Translations under genes and position numbers: made by a program
Shown: piece after piece, positions 7,640 through 15,932 of the stretch
Layout: every line of letters starts with the position of its first letter
How positions within the stretch are numbered: the first letter of the stretch is position 1
Assembly (NCBI GenBank): GCA_903851365.1
Contig: CAINOB010000033.1
Coordinates: 1 to 37,739 of the forward strand
Source: an uncultured Bacteroidota bacterium
GTDB lineage: Bacteria > Bacteroidota > Bacteroidia > Bacteroidales > UBA12481
Length of the DNA stretch: 37,739 bases
Reading direction: 5' to 3'
Notes under the pieces: model-generated
What the model saw: the letters and a program-made list of their open reading frames with translations, nothing else
Database searches by the model: none
What the model was told of the DNA's origin: nothing

Positions 7640-8839
7640 ATGAAAGTTGATCAGGTTTCGAAACGATTACAGGCACTGGCAGTATCTGAAACACTGGCCA
7701 TGGCTCAAAAAAGCAGGGAATTGCGCGCTCAGGGAATCGACATTATTGATTTGAGTCTGGGGGAGCCGGATTTTAATACTCCCGATCATATCAAGGCCGC
7801 AGCGGTGGAAGCTATCAAGCAAAATTTCACACACTATCCTCCGGTCCCCGGATATCTTGATCTGCGTCAGGCTGTTGCAGATAAAATGAAGCGAGATAGC
7901 GGGCTCGATTTCACACCGGATCAAGTTGTAGTGTCTAATGGTGCCAAACAATCCATCGGAAATGTCTTGCTCAGCATAGTTGACCCGGGCGATGAGGTGA
8001 TTATTCCGGCACCTTATTGGGTTTCGTATCCTGAGATCATCAAAATGGCAGAAGGAAAGGTTGTTGTCGTATCTGCCGGCATTGATCAGAATTTCAAGAT
8101 TACCGGAGAACAGCTCGAGAAGGCTATCACGCCGCAAACGCGTGCCTTCCTGTTCAGTTCGCCATCAAATCCAACCGGAGAGATATATTCTTACGAGGAA
8201 TTGGCTGATCTTGCCCGTGTTTTTGAAAAACATCCGCAGATTCTGATTATTTCAGATGAGATTTATGAATACATCAATTACGATGGTAAGCATCAATCCA
8301 TTGCACAGTTTGAGTCGATACGTGACCGTGTGGCAATTATCAATGGAGTTTCAAAAGGATATGCCATGACCGGCTGGAGGATCGGATATATGGCCGGTCC
8401 GCTATGGCTGGCAAAAGCCTGTCAGAAGCTACAGGGACAGTATACCTCGGGCGCCAGTACGATAGCACAAAAGGCTTCAATAGCAGGGTTGCTGGGTGAT
8501 CAATCGGTGATTGGTACCATGGTCTCTGAATTCAAGAGCAGGCGCGACCTGGTGGTAAAAAGGCTGTCAGCGATTCCCGGTATTCGTTCCAACAATCCTC
8601 CGGGTGCATTTTATGTTTTGCCGGACGTTTCAGCGTATTATGGAAAATCAGATGGAAAGACATTGATAACCAATGAGACAGACCTGGTGATGTACTTATT
8701 GAATGAGGGTCATGTATCTCTGGTTTCCGGATCAGCCTTTGGTGCTCCGGGGTGTGTAAGGATATCTTATTCGACCTCACAGGAAACAATAAATAAAGCC
8801 ATTGACCGCATCGCAGACGCTTTATCCAGGTTGAAATAG
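7640..8839 (+). CDS. Pyridoxal-phosphate-dependent class I aminotransferase (aspartate aminotransferase type)
   Basis: A 399-residue cytosolic fold-type I aminotransferase. Family features in order are LSLGEPDFNTP (about 39-48), HYPPVPGYLDLRQAVA (65-80), SNGAKQSI (99-106), SSPSNPTG (173-180, Asn177), SDEIYEYI (205-212, Asp206, which contacts the PLP ring nitrogen) and the PLP-binding lysine Lys239 in NGVSKGYAMTGWRIGY. The final arginine region, GCVRISYS, binds the substrate carboxylate. This subgroup (Ib) is usually annotated as aspartate aminotransferase; some members also act on prephenate, and sequence reading alone cannot decide. mltG begins 4 nt after the stop, so the two form an operon. 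Confidence 0.94.
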   Translation: MKVDQVSKRLQALAVSETLAMAQKSRELRAQGIDIIDLSLGEPDFNTPDHIKAAAVEAIKQNFTHYPPVPGYLDLRQAVADKMKRDSGLDFTPDQVVVSNGAKQSIGNVLLSIVDPGDEVIIPAPYWVSYPEIIKMAEGKVVVVSAGIDQNFKITGEQLEKAITPQTRAFLFSSPSNPTGEIYSYEELADLARVFEKHPQILIISDEIYEYINYDGKHQSIAQFESIRDRVAIINGVSKGYAMTGWRIGYMAGPLWLAKACQKLQGQYTSGASTIAQKASIAGLLGDQSVIGTMVSEFKSRRDLVVKRLSAIPGIRSNNPPGAFYVLPDVSAYYGKSDGKTLITNETDLVMYLLNEGHVSLVSGSAFGAPGCVRISYSTSQETINKAIDRIADALSRLK

Positions 8840-8843
8840 TTTT

Positions 8844-9881
8844 ATGCCAAAGAAGAAGGTTCTGATAAAGGGTGGCCTGATAGGTGGCGCCCTCGTGATA
8901 ATATCTCTGGTAACAATCGGATCGCTTTTGTATACGTGGGCGGCCTTTCCCAGTCTTACCAATACGACCAAGGATTCGGTTTATTTCTTTGTCAGGACAG
9001 GATCGCAATATCCTCAGGTTTATATGGATTTTAAGAAATCCGGTATATTGAAATATGAGCGGGGTTTTGATTGGGTTGCCAAAAAGAAGGAATATAACGC
9101 GAATATAAAACCGGGCCGTTATCTCCTGCTGAAAGGAATGTCAAACTCACAGATAGTGGATGTCCTCAGGTCAGGCAAGCAAGCCGAAGTTAAGCTGGTT
9201 TTTAATACCACGCGTTACTTCGATCGTTTAGCAGGAGTGGTGTCGAAGCAGATCGAAGCGGATTCCTCCTCCATTATTGCGGCTTTGCGTGATACCGCCA
9301 TGATAAAAAAGTACGGGTTTACTACTGATCACTGGCGTGCAATGTTTATCCCGAATACCTATCGGTTTCTTTGGAATACCAGTGCAGAGCAGTTCCTTGA
9401 CCGGATGAACCTGGAATTTAAAGCATTCTGGAATAAGGATCGGGAAAATCGACTGAAAGAAATTGGATTGGATAAATTTCAGCTCATGTCATTGGCGGCG
9501 ATTGTTCAGGAAGAGACCATCAAACCAGAGGATATGCCTAAGGTGGCAGGAGTTTATATGAACCGTCTGAAAATGGGAATCAAGCTGCAGGCTGATCCAA
9601 CAGTTATTTATGCACTGGGTGATTATTCCATTAAAAGAGTATTACGCAAGCATCTCCTGTTCGATTCCCCATATAATACTTATGTTTATCCGGGCTTGCC
9701 CCCAGGGCCAATCAGAATACCATCGCTCCAGGCGATTGAGGCTTCATTAAACTATCAAAAGCACGACTATCTGTACTTCTGTGCCAAAGAGGATTTTAGC
9801 GGATTTTCGGTTTTTGCCAAGACCTATAATGAGCATCTCATAAATGCCCGAAAATATCAGAAAGCACTCGACAAGAATTAG
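8844..9881 (+). CDS. mltG: Endolytic murein transglycosylase MltG
   Basis: A 345-residue YceG/MltG-family enzyme that cuts nascent glycan strands at the cytoplasmic membrane and so ends chain growth. One membrane helix (about 8-30) follows MPKKK, and the rest faces the periplasm. A LysM-like region (about 45-115, VRTGSQYPQVYMDFKKSGIL) precedes the catalytic domain. The signature is LAAIVQEETIKPEDMPKVAG (about 217-236), with Glu224 aligning with the catalytic glutamate, then YMNRLKMGIKLQADPTVIYA and LPPGPIRIPSLQAIEA. The usual VExET reads VQEET here, so the first Glu of the motif is Gln while the catalytic one is kept. It starts 4 nt after the aminotransferase and overlaps the convergent murB stop by 4 bp. 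Confidence 0.95.
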   Translation: MPKKKVLIKGGLIGGALVIISLVTIGSLLYTWAAFPSLTNTTKDSVYFFVRTGSQYPQVYMDFKKSGILKYERGFDWVAKKKEYNANIKPGRYLLLKGMSNSQIVDVLRSGKQAEVKLVFNTTRYFDRLAGVVSKQIEADSSSIIAALRDTAMIKKYGFTTDHWRAMFIPNTYRFLWNTSAEQFLDRMNLEFKAFWNKDRENRLKEIGLDKFQLMSLAAIVQEETIKPEDMPKVAGVYMNRLKMGIKLQADPTVIYALGDYSIKRVLRKHLLFDSPYNTYVYPGLPPGPIRIPSLQAIEASLNYQKHDYLYFCAKEDFSGFSVFAKTYNEHLINARKYQKALDKN

Positions 9882-10891
9882 ACTATCCTGACTTCCATTT
9901 CCAGTTTAATCCCAAAAGTCGATTTCACCGACTGTACTATTTTTTCTGCAAGATCAAGAATATCCCTGGCTTCTGCTCCGCCATAATTCACCAGGACCAA
10001 GGCTTGCCGAGGAAATACACCAACTTTATCCTCTCGGAATCCCTTCCATCCACATGCCTCGATAAGCCATCCTGCCGGCACTTTTACCGTTCCGGGATCG
10101 TGATAGTAAATTGGCATGTCTGGATAATTTTCCCTGATTAACCCGGCCTGACAAGCACTTAAAACCGGATTTTTAAAAAAACTGCCAGCATTCCCAATTT
10201 CAGCCGGATCCGGTAATTTTGACCGGCGGATTTTTATCACTTCTTCCCGGACTTCCCGGATATCAGGCCGATGATTTTCAGGAAATGCTTCTTTTAATGG
10301 CTTGTAAGTCAGATTTACACGTGGATCTTTCTCCAGTTGGAATATCACTTCCCAAACCAGCCAAAGACTGCTTTCAGATCGCTTAAACTGACTATCGCGG
10401 TACCCGAAATGGCAATCTTCCTTTGACAGCGTAAATTGATGAAGTTTTGAGAGGTCAACGGCCAATACGGATTCCACGCACAATGCCACCTCTGCACCAT
10501 AGGCACCGATATTTTGAATCGGGGCAGCGCCAACTGAACCAGGGATAAGGGATAGATTCTCCAGACCACCATATCCGCGCGATACAGTCCATTCGACAAA
10601 TTCATCCCAATCCTTTCCGGCACCGCATTTTATGAGAACAGAATCGCGCGATTCTTCCAGAATGGTAACGTCGCGATTGGTTGCATGTATCACGGTTCCG
10701 ATGTTTGGTCTGCTCAATATAATATTGCTACCGGTTCCTAGAAAAAGCGGATTGGACAGATCGATATTACTGTTTTTCAGTGCAGTTATAAGTTCTCCAA
10801 GGTCATCTGCTTCAATGAAAATATTTGCGTCGGATTCCAATCCGAATGAATTGGAATTTTTTAAAGGATAATTCTGATGGATCTTTATCAT
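9878..10891 (-). CDS. murB: UDP-N-acetylenolpyruvoylglucosamine reductase MurB
   Basis: A 337-residue FAD enzyme that reduces UDP-GlcNAc-enolpyruvate to UDP-MurNAc with NADPH in the second committed step of peptidoglycan precursor synthesis. Visible motifs are FLGTGSNIILSR (FAD binding, about 46-57), NLSLIPGSVGAAPIQNIGAYG (about 111-131), FGYRDSQFK (about 162-170, with the Tyr of type I MurB) and NAGSFFKNPV, which holds the catalytic Ser. Its length and the GYRxSxFK element indicate the E. coli-like type I form. Its stop overlaps the mltG stop (TTA 9878-9880 against TAG 9879-9881). An exact -7 box lies only 4 nt before the ATG, which would make the mRNA nearly leaderless. Confidence 0.96.
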   Translation of the reverse strand: MIKIHQNYPLKNSNSFGLESDANIFIEADDLGELITALKNSNIDLSNPLFLGTGSNIILSRPNIGTVIHATNRDVTILEESRDSVLIKCGAGKDWDEFVEWTVSRGYGGLENLSLIPGSVGAAPIQNIGAYGAEVALCVESVLAVDLSKLHQFTLSKEDCHFGYRDSQFKRSESSLWLVWEVIFQLEKDPRVNLTYKPLKEAFPENHRPDIREVREEVIKIRRSKLPDPAEIGNAGSFFKNPVLSACQAGLIRENYPDMPIYYHDPGTVKVPAGWLIEACGWKGFREDKVGVFPRQALVLVNYGGAEARDILDLAEKIVQSVKSTFGIKLEMEVRIV

Positions 10892-10895
10892 ACCG

Positions 10896-10903
10896 CAAAG
10901 ATA
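10896..10903 (-). promoter_or_regulatory. -7 box directly before murB
   Basis: On the minus strand TATCTTTG (10903-10896) is an exact TAnnTTTG match. It ends 4 nt before the murB ATG (10891), so the transcription start would fall at or inside the first codon. I find no TTG at the usual -33 distance. Confidence 0.4.
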
Positions 10904-10936
10904 AGTTCGTTATAATTAAACTGCTATTTTTATAAA

Positions 10937-12043
10937 ATGAATAAGCGAGTCATCATTGCAGTAACCAATGACCTGTCAGGTGATCAGCGTATTCATAAAG
11001 TTGCTGTGAGTTTGATAGGCCTTGGTTACGAACCGGTTTTAGCGGGCCGCTTGCTTCCCGAATCCTCTGTTTTAACTCGGATTTATAAATGCAAAAGGTT
11101 CCGCATTCCGGCAAGAAAAGGGCCGTTATTCTATATCCTGTTCAATATCAGGTTGTTTTTTTACCTTCTGTTTAGCAGGGCCGGATTATTTCTGGCAAAT
11201 GACCTTGATACACTTCCGGCGGTTTTTCTGGCGGGCTTTATACGAAGAAAGAAAGTAGTATATGATTCGCATGAATATTTTACAGAGGTTCCCGAATTGG
11301 TAGGGCGACCTCGTGTAAAAAGTGTATGGGAATTCATTGAGAAGTTAATTTTCCCCCATTTGAAATGGGTTTATACTGTCAATCGTTCCATTGCTAATAT
11401 TTATGCAGTAAAATACGGTGTGCAGGTGGGGGTCATCCGAAATGTCCCTTTTGCTCAACGGCCGATTCCGGTGATAGGAGTTCTACCTCAAGGATTTACT
11501 GATGGTCCGGTTATCATGTACCAGGGTGCCGTAAATGTTGGCAGAGGTTTGGAAGAAGTGATCAGGGCCATGCCAATGATGCCGGATTGCCGTTTTCTGA
11601 TTGCCGGTGATGGTGATATCAGAAAATTGCTGGAAAATCTGGTTAAAGAACTTGACCTGGGTAACAGAATACATTTTACAGGAAGGGTTCCTTTCGAAGA
11701 GCTTTCCTGGTATACAAAGCAGGCAACTTTAGGGATAAGCCTGGAGCAGGATATCGGATTGAATTACCATTATGCCCTTCCAAATAAGCTGTTCGATTAC
11801 CTCCATGCCGGAATACCGGTGATAGCTTCTGATTTGCCGGAGATCAGGCAGGTTGTTGAGGATACTCAAGCAGGTTTCATCGTTGATCGATTTGATCCTG
11901 AATCTCTTAGCCAAACGATCCTGTCTATTTTGAATAATGGCGAATTAATGAAAACATGGCGCCAAAACGCTCTTGCGTCAGCACCACAATACATCTGGGA
12001 AAAGGAGCAAGAGGTTCTCATGACCTATTTCCCTCCGTTATAA
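10937..12043 (+). CDS. GT4-family glycosyltransferase
   Basis: A 368-residue GT-B-fold retaining glycosyltransferase. The N-terminal Rossmann domain starts MNKRVIIAVTNDLSGDQRIHKVAVSL, with the DxRxxK-type pattern of the family and a hydrophobic stretch, FYILFNIRLFFYLLF, that may bind the membrane. VVYDSHEYFTEVPELVGR follows. The C-terminal sugar-nucleotide domain has FLIAGDGD (about 215-222), RIHFTGRVPFEELSWY, and the donor-site region NKLFDYLHAGIPVIASDLPE, in which the usual E-x7-E appears as shorter acidic and polar residues. Such enzymes build surface polysaccharide or glycolipid, but no other glycan genes are nearby, so the acceptor and donor are unknown. Its 3' end converges on the FtsE-like gene. 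Confidence 0.88.
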   Translation: MNKRVIIAVTNDLSGDQRIHKVAVSLIGLGYEPVLAGRLLPESSVLTRIYKCKRFRIPARKGPLFYILFNIRLFFYLLFSRAGLFLANDLDTLPAVFLAGFIRRKKVVYDSHEYFTEVPELVGRPRVKSVWEFIEKLIFPHLKWVYTVNRSIANIYAVKYGVQVGVIRNVPFAQRPIPVIGVLPQGFTDGPVIMYQGAVNVGRGLEEVIRAMPMMPDCRFLIAGDGDIRKLLENLVKELDLGNRIHFTGRVPFEELSWYTKQATLGISLEQDIGLNYHYALPNKLFDYLHAGIPVIASDLPEIRQVVEDTQAGFIVDRFDPESLSQTILSILNNGELMKTWRQNALASAPQYIWEKEQEVLMTYFPPL

Positions 12044-12074
12044 GAAAGCAATTTTCAATACATCACCGTATCAT

Positions 12075-12114
12075 CTAATGGGCACATTAGCACATTGTCT
12101 AATTGTCACATTAT
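12075..12114. repeat. Degenerate tandem octamer repeat
   Basis: Five 8-nt units run head to tail: CTAATGGG, CACATTAG, CACATTGT, CTAATTGT and CACATTAT. The array fills most of the gap between the convergent GT4 and FtsE-like genes and runs into the stop codon of the latter (12111-12113). Confidence 0.6.
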
Positions 12115-12821
12115 CTTCTCATTACCTTCTCGAAATCGAAATAATTCTGGGTGGGTTCTACCGGATCGAGTCGGCCACTTTCGCACCTGACTGTCCTGAA
12201 GGGGAATTCCCTGATCATATTGTAGTCGTGGGTGGCCATCAAAATGGCCCTTCCGGTACGGCTGATACTGATTAACAGCCGCATGAGTTCTTCGCTGGTG
12301 TCGGGATCGAGGTTTCCGGTAGGCTCATCTGCAAGAATAATTTCGGGATCATTAAGGAGAGCCCGTGCAATAACAACGCGCTGCTGTTCGCCGCCGGAAA
12401 GCTGGTGCGGAAGCTTTTCGTCCTTGTAATGCAGATCGACATGGGTAAGAACATCAGATATCCGCCTTTTGATGGCCGCTTTATCTTTCCATCCTGTGGC
12501 TCCAAGAACAAAAGCGAGGTTTTGATAAACACTCCTGTCATCAAGTAATTGAAAATCCTGAAAAACCATTCCGATTTTCCGGCGAAGTTTCGGAATATCG
12601 CGATGTTTAATGTTTTTCAGGTCGTAGCCCGCAATAAACCCTTCACCATCGCGTAATGGCAATTCAGCATACAGGGTTTTCAGCAGGCTGGTTTTTCCAG
12701 TACCAACTTTACCAATGAGATACACAAATTCTCCGGATTTTACCTGTAATGACACATTATCCAGAACAAGGTTCATTTGTTGATAAACCGAAGCATGATT
12801 GAGGTCGATAACGGAATCCAT
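12111..12821 (-). CDS. ftsE: FtsE-like ABC transporter ATP-binding protein
   Basis: A 236-residue ABC ATPase of the FtsE/LolD class. It has Walker A GKVGTGKTSL (about 40-49), the Q-loop in MVFQDFQLLDD, the signature LSGGEQQRVVIARAL, Walker B IILADEPTGNLD and the switch His in MATHDYN. VFQDFQLL and the overall size fit FtsE, which with the permease-like FtsX links the divisome to peptidoglycan hydrolases. FtsX is not adjacent; in many Bacteroidota the two genes are unlinked. I chose ATG 12821 (MDSVIDLNHASVYQ) over an ATG 75 nt upstream, because the extension lies in the divergent promoter region and adds no fold. LolD is the main alternative identity. Confidence 0.85.
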   Translation of the reverse strand: MDSVIDLNHASVYQQMNLVLDNVSLQVKSGEFVYLIGKVGTGKTSLLKTLYAELPLRDGEGFIAGYDLKNIKHRDIPKLRRKIGMVFQDFQLLDDRSVYQNLAFVLGATGWKDKAAIKRRISDVLTHVDLHYKDEKLPHQLSGGEQQRVVIARALLNDPEIILADEPTGNLDPDTSEELMRLLISISRTGRAILMATHDYNMIREFPFRTVRCESGRLDPVEPTQNYFDFEKVMRR

Positions 12822-12835
12822 GTTATTTGAGATTA

Positions 12836-12843
12836 TATCTTTG
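12836..12843 (+). promoter_or_regulatory. -7 box upstream of the TPR gene
   Basis: TATCTTTG is an exact TAnnTTTG match, 61 bp before the ATG at 12905. It lies just upstream of the start of the divergent ftsE-like gene, so the two promoters overlap. No -33 TTG is seen at the usual spacing. Confidence 0.4.
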
Positions 12844-12904
12844 CTAAAGTAAAAATAAAACCGGGGAATTGCAGTTATTCTCTGAGGATGCAACACAACA
12901 TGCT

Positions 12905-15900
12905 ATGAATCGCTACCGAATAGTTATCGTTTCGTTTTTTCTGCTGATGCTGTCAGTACTGTATGCTAATGCTCAGCAATCGGCCATTTATCGCGATCAG
13001 GATGCTGATTTGAAGGAAGGTCTCGAATTATTTCATAAGGCACAATATGGAGCTGCGCAATTCAGATTTACCGAATACCTCAGGCGCACGGAGGGCGGTG
13101 AGGCTACTTCGCGGGCTGATGCTACCTTTTATCAGGCCATGTGTGCTCTGCAGCTTGATCATGTTAATGGCGAATCGCTCGTAGTTAGTTTTCTGGATAA
13201 GTATCCCGAAAGTTCAAAGGCAAACCAGGCTCGTTTTGAAATGGGCAAGGTGCTTTTTCTAGAGAAAAAATTCAAGAAAACTTTAAACTGGTTACAACAG
13301 GTGCAATTACAAAAACTTAGTAATGAGTATCATACTGAATTTCAATTTTATTCAGGCTATGGGTTTTTTGTGGAAAAGGCTTATCAAAAGGCGCAACCAT
13401 TATTTGAGCAGGTGATGATTGCCGGTGGTGAATTTCAGGAGGCAGCCACCTATTATTATTACTACACTGTATATCAGGATAAAAATTACGATAAAGCGCT
13501 AAAAGGTTTTCTGGAACTAGTCAATAGTAAGGAATACGGAAATTCTTCCCGTTTTTTTGTTGCCCAGATCTACTATGCACAGGGGAAATTTGAGGAAGTC
13601 ATTGCGCAGGCTGCCGAATTAATAAGAAATGCCAAACCCGACCAGCAGGTTGAGATGGCCAGAATACTAGGTGATTCCTACTTCAGGTTAAACCGTTTCA
13701 GTGAGGCAATTCCTTATCTCGAGCAATACAAAAAGGGCACAAAAACTTTGTCTCGCGATGAGCATTATGCTATTGGATATGCCTATTATATGAATCATCA
13801 GAACCCTGAGGCAGTTAAGGAACTCGAGATGGTGACAGATGCGAATGATCTTTTAACGCAATCGTCCAACCATTTGCTGGGGGGGATTCTGGTAAACATG
13901 AATGATAAGCTGAAAGCCAGGACTGCATTCCGTAAAGCTGCGTCACTCACATTGGATAAAACGCTGCAGGAGGAATCACTCTTGAATTACGCAAAACTGA
14001 ATTTCGATTTATCTATTTCGGGGGAAACCCTTCGGGCTTTTGAAGAATTCCTCAGCACATTTCCCGACTCCAAATATCAGGATGAAGTTTATGATTATCT
14101 GGTTAAGGTATTTATGAACACCCGTAATTATAAGGAAGCTCTTACTGCTCTTGATAAAATAAAGACCAAGAATGCGGAAGTCAAAAAAGCTTACCAGAGA
14201 ATCGCTTATTATCGTGCGCTTGAGCTTTTCAATAATCTGAAATACCGCGAGGCTATTGACCTTTTCGATCGCTCCCTGGAATTTGGAAACTTTGATGATC
14301 ATATCCGGGCATTATGTTACTATTGGCAGGGGGAAGCATGGTATAATATCAAAGCTTATGAAAAAGCGGTTCAAAGCTATAATCTGTTCCTCGAATGCCC
14401 GGGAGCTAAAAAAATTCCGGAATACCAATTGGCTCAGTATGGTTTGGGATATGCCTATTTTAATCAGGAAAATTATTCCGAATCATCCAACTGGTTCCGT
14501 CGGTTTGCCTCTTCTGCAAAGAAACAGGATAAACTTGAAGCAGACGCCTACAACCGGATAGGCGATTGCTATTTTATGAGCAGAACTTATTGGCAGGCAA
14601 TTGATTCCTATGATAAAGCACTGGCCCTTCATACCGAGGATGCGGGATATTCGGTTTTTCAAAAAGGATTTTCGTTGGGCCTGGTCCAGAAACCCAGTCA
14701 AAAAATAGAAGTTTTAAATACGCTGATCCGTGATTTTCCCAAATCCCCCTATACGGACGATGCTTTTTATGAAATCGGACGATCCTATATTGACCTGAAT
14801 CAACCTTTGGATGCCATTCAAACGTTTAAAGACCTGATTGCTAAATACCCTAACAGCTCATATGTCAGGAAATCCTACGTTCAGCTTGGGCTTATTTATT
14901 TCAATTCAAGCCGGAATGATGATGCCATGGCGATGTACAAGAAGGTAGTGTCCTCCTGGCCCGACACTCAGGAGTCGGTGGATGCACTTAATGGCCTTAA
15001 AAATATCTATCTCGAAAATAACCAGGTCGATGATTATCTTGCTTTTGTGCAATCGGTAGGAAAAACCACCGACATTTCGTTGACTCAGCAGGACAGTCTA
15101 ATATATCAGGCAGCTGAGAACCTGTATTTGCAGGGTAATTGCGAAAAAGCCATCAAGAGTCTGGAACAGTATACGACTCGTTTTCCACAGGGGCAATTTG
15201 TTCTGAATGCGCTGTTTTATGTAGCTGACTGTTCTTATAGGGCAAATGACCTTAACAAGGCACTCGCTAATTATTCGATGATTCTTGCCAGGGGTAAGAA
15301 TGAGTTTTTTGAAGTTTCCTTGGCCAGGAGTGGTGAAATCAATTATCAGCAATCGAATTTTGATAAAGCGCTTGTCCTATATCAACAATTGCTGGTAATG
15401 GCCGAAGTGCCTTCAAATATTCTTGATGCCAGGGTGGGGGTTATGCGCTGTGCCTTTAAGCAAAAAGATTATAATACTGTGATTCAACTGGCCAAGAACG
15501 TTCTCGCATCTGAAAAGGTGCCGGAAGAAATTGTTCGGGAAGCTTCTTATCGTTTGGGTAAAGCTTACCTCGAAACCGGAGATGACGACAAAGCGCTCGA
15601 CATTTTAGTATCGGTAGCCAAAGACGTTAAGAATGTGGAAGGAGCTGAATCGAAATATCTTATTGCCGAATTAAAGTTTCGGAAAGGAAAGATAGATGAA
15701 TCTGAAAAGGATATTCTTGAATTTCTCGATCAGAATACCACGCACCAGTTCTGGCTGGCAAAGGCTTATATCCTTTGGACCGAGATTTATCTGAAAAGGG
15801 GTGACCTTTTCCAGGCTAAAGCTACTCTCCAGATCCTGAAGGAGAATTATGCCCGTCAGGATGATGGAATTATTGCCAGCGTTGATGAGAAGTTAAAATG

Positions 15901-15931
15901 GATTGACGCTCAAAATCAAGAAAAAAAATAG
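12905..15931 (+). CDS. Large exported tetratricopeptide-repeat protein
   Basis: A 1008-residue periplasmic TPR protein. It starts with the signal peptide MNRYRIVIVSFFLLMLSV and a likely cleavage after ANA. TPR-type helical pairs then run almost to the C-terminus; examples are FHKAQYGAAQFRFTEYLRR, NYDKALKGFLELV, KYREAIDLFDRSLEFG, NQPLDAIQTFKDLIAKYP, NCEKAIKSLEQYTTRFPQG and DDKALDILVSVAKD. Several units have the longer YfiO/YbgF-like spacing (YPNSSYVRKSYVQLGLIYF). No catalytic domain is present, so it probably serves as a binding scaffold. ATG 12905 was chosen because the 12 codons before it precede the signal peptide. The barrel gene starts 1 nt after its stop, strongly suggesting a cotranscribed, functionally linked pair at the outer membrane. 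Confidence 0.92.
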   Translation: MNRYRIVIVSFFLLMLSVLYANAQQSAIYRDQDADLKEGLELFHKAQYGAAQFRFTEYLRRTEGGEATSRADATFYQAMCALQLDHVNGESLVVSFLDKYPESSKANQARFEMGKVLFLEKKFKKTLNWLQQVQLQKLSNEYHTEFQFYSGYGFFVEKAYQKAQPLFEQVMIAGGEFQEAATYYYYYTVYQDKNYDKALKGFLELVNSKEYGNSSRFFVAQIYYAQGKFEEVIAQAAELIRNAKPDQQVEMARILGDSYFRLNRFSEAIPYLEQYKKGTKTLSRDEHYAIGYAYYMNHQNPEAVKELEMVTDANDLLTQSSNHLLGGILVNMNDKLKARTAFRKAASLTLDKTLQEESLLNYAKLNFDLSISGETLRAFEEFLSTFPDSKYQDEVYDYLVKVFMNTRNYKEALTALDKIKTKNAEVKKAYQRIAYYRALELFNNLKYREAIDLFDRSLEFGNFDDHIRALCYYWQGEAWYNIKAYEKAVQSYNLFLECPGAKKIPEYQLAQYGLGYAYFNQENYSESSNWFRRFASSAKKQDKLEADAYNRIGDCYFMSRTYWQAIDSYDKALALHTEDAGYSVFQKGFSLGLVQKPSQKIEVLNTLIRDFPKSPYTDDAFYEIGRSYIDLNQPLDAIQTFKDLIAKYPNSSYVRKSYVQLGLIYFNSSRNDDAMAMYKKVVSSWPDTQESVDALNGLKNIYLENNQVDDYLAFVQSVGKTTDISLTQQDSLIYQAAENLYLQGNCEKAIKSLEQYTTRFPQGQFVLNALFYVADCSYRANDLNKALANYSMILARGKNEFFEVSLARSGEINYQQSNFDKALVLYQQLLVMAEVPSNILDARVGVMRCAFKQKDYNTVIQLAKNVLASEKVPEEIVREASYRLGKAYLETGDDDKALDILVSVAKDVKNVEGAESKYLIAELKFRKGKIDESEKDILEFLDQNTTHQFWLAKAYILWTEIYLKRGDLFQAKATLQILKENYARQDDGIIASVDEKLKWIDAQNQEKK

Positions 15932-15932
15932 C

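Noticed and set aside
12822-12896. N-terminal extension of the FtsE-like protein
   Set aside because: The 25 extra residues lie in the divergent promoter region and do not resemble the family; ATG 12821 gives the normal start.
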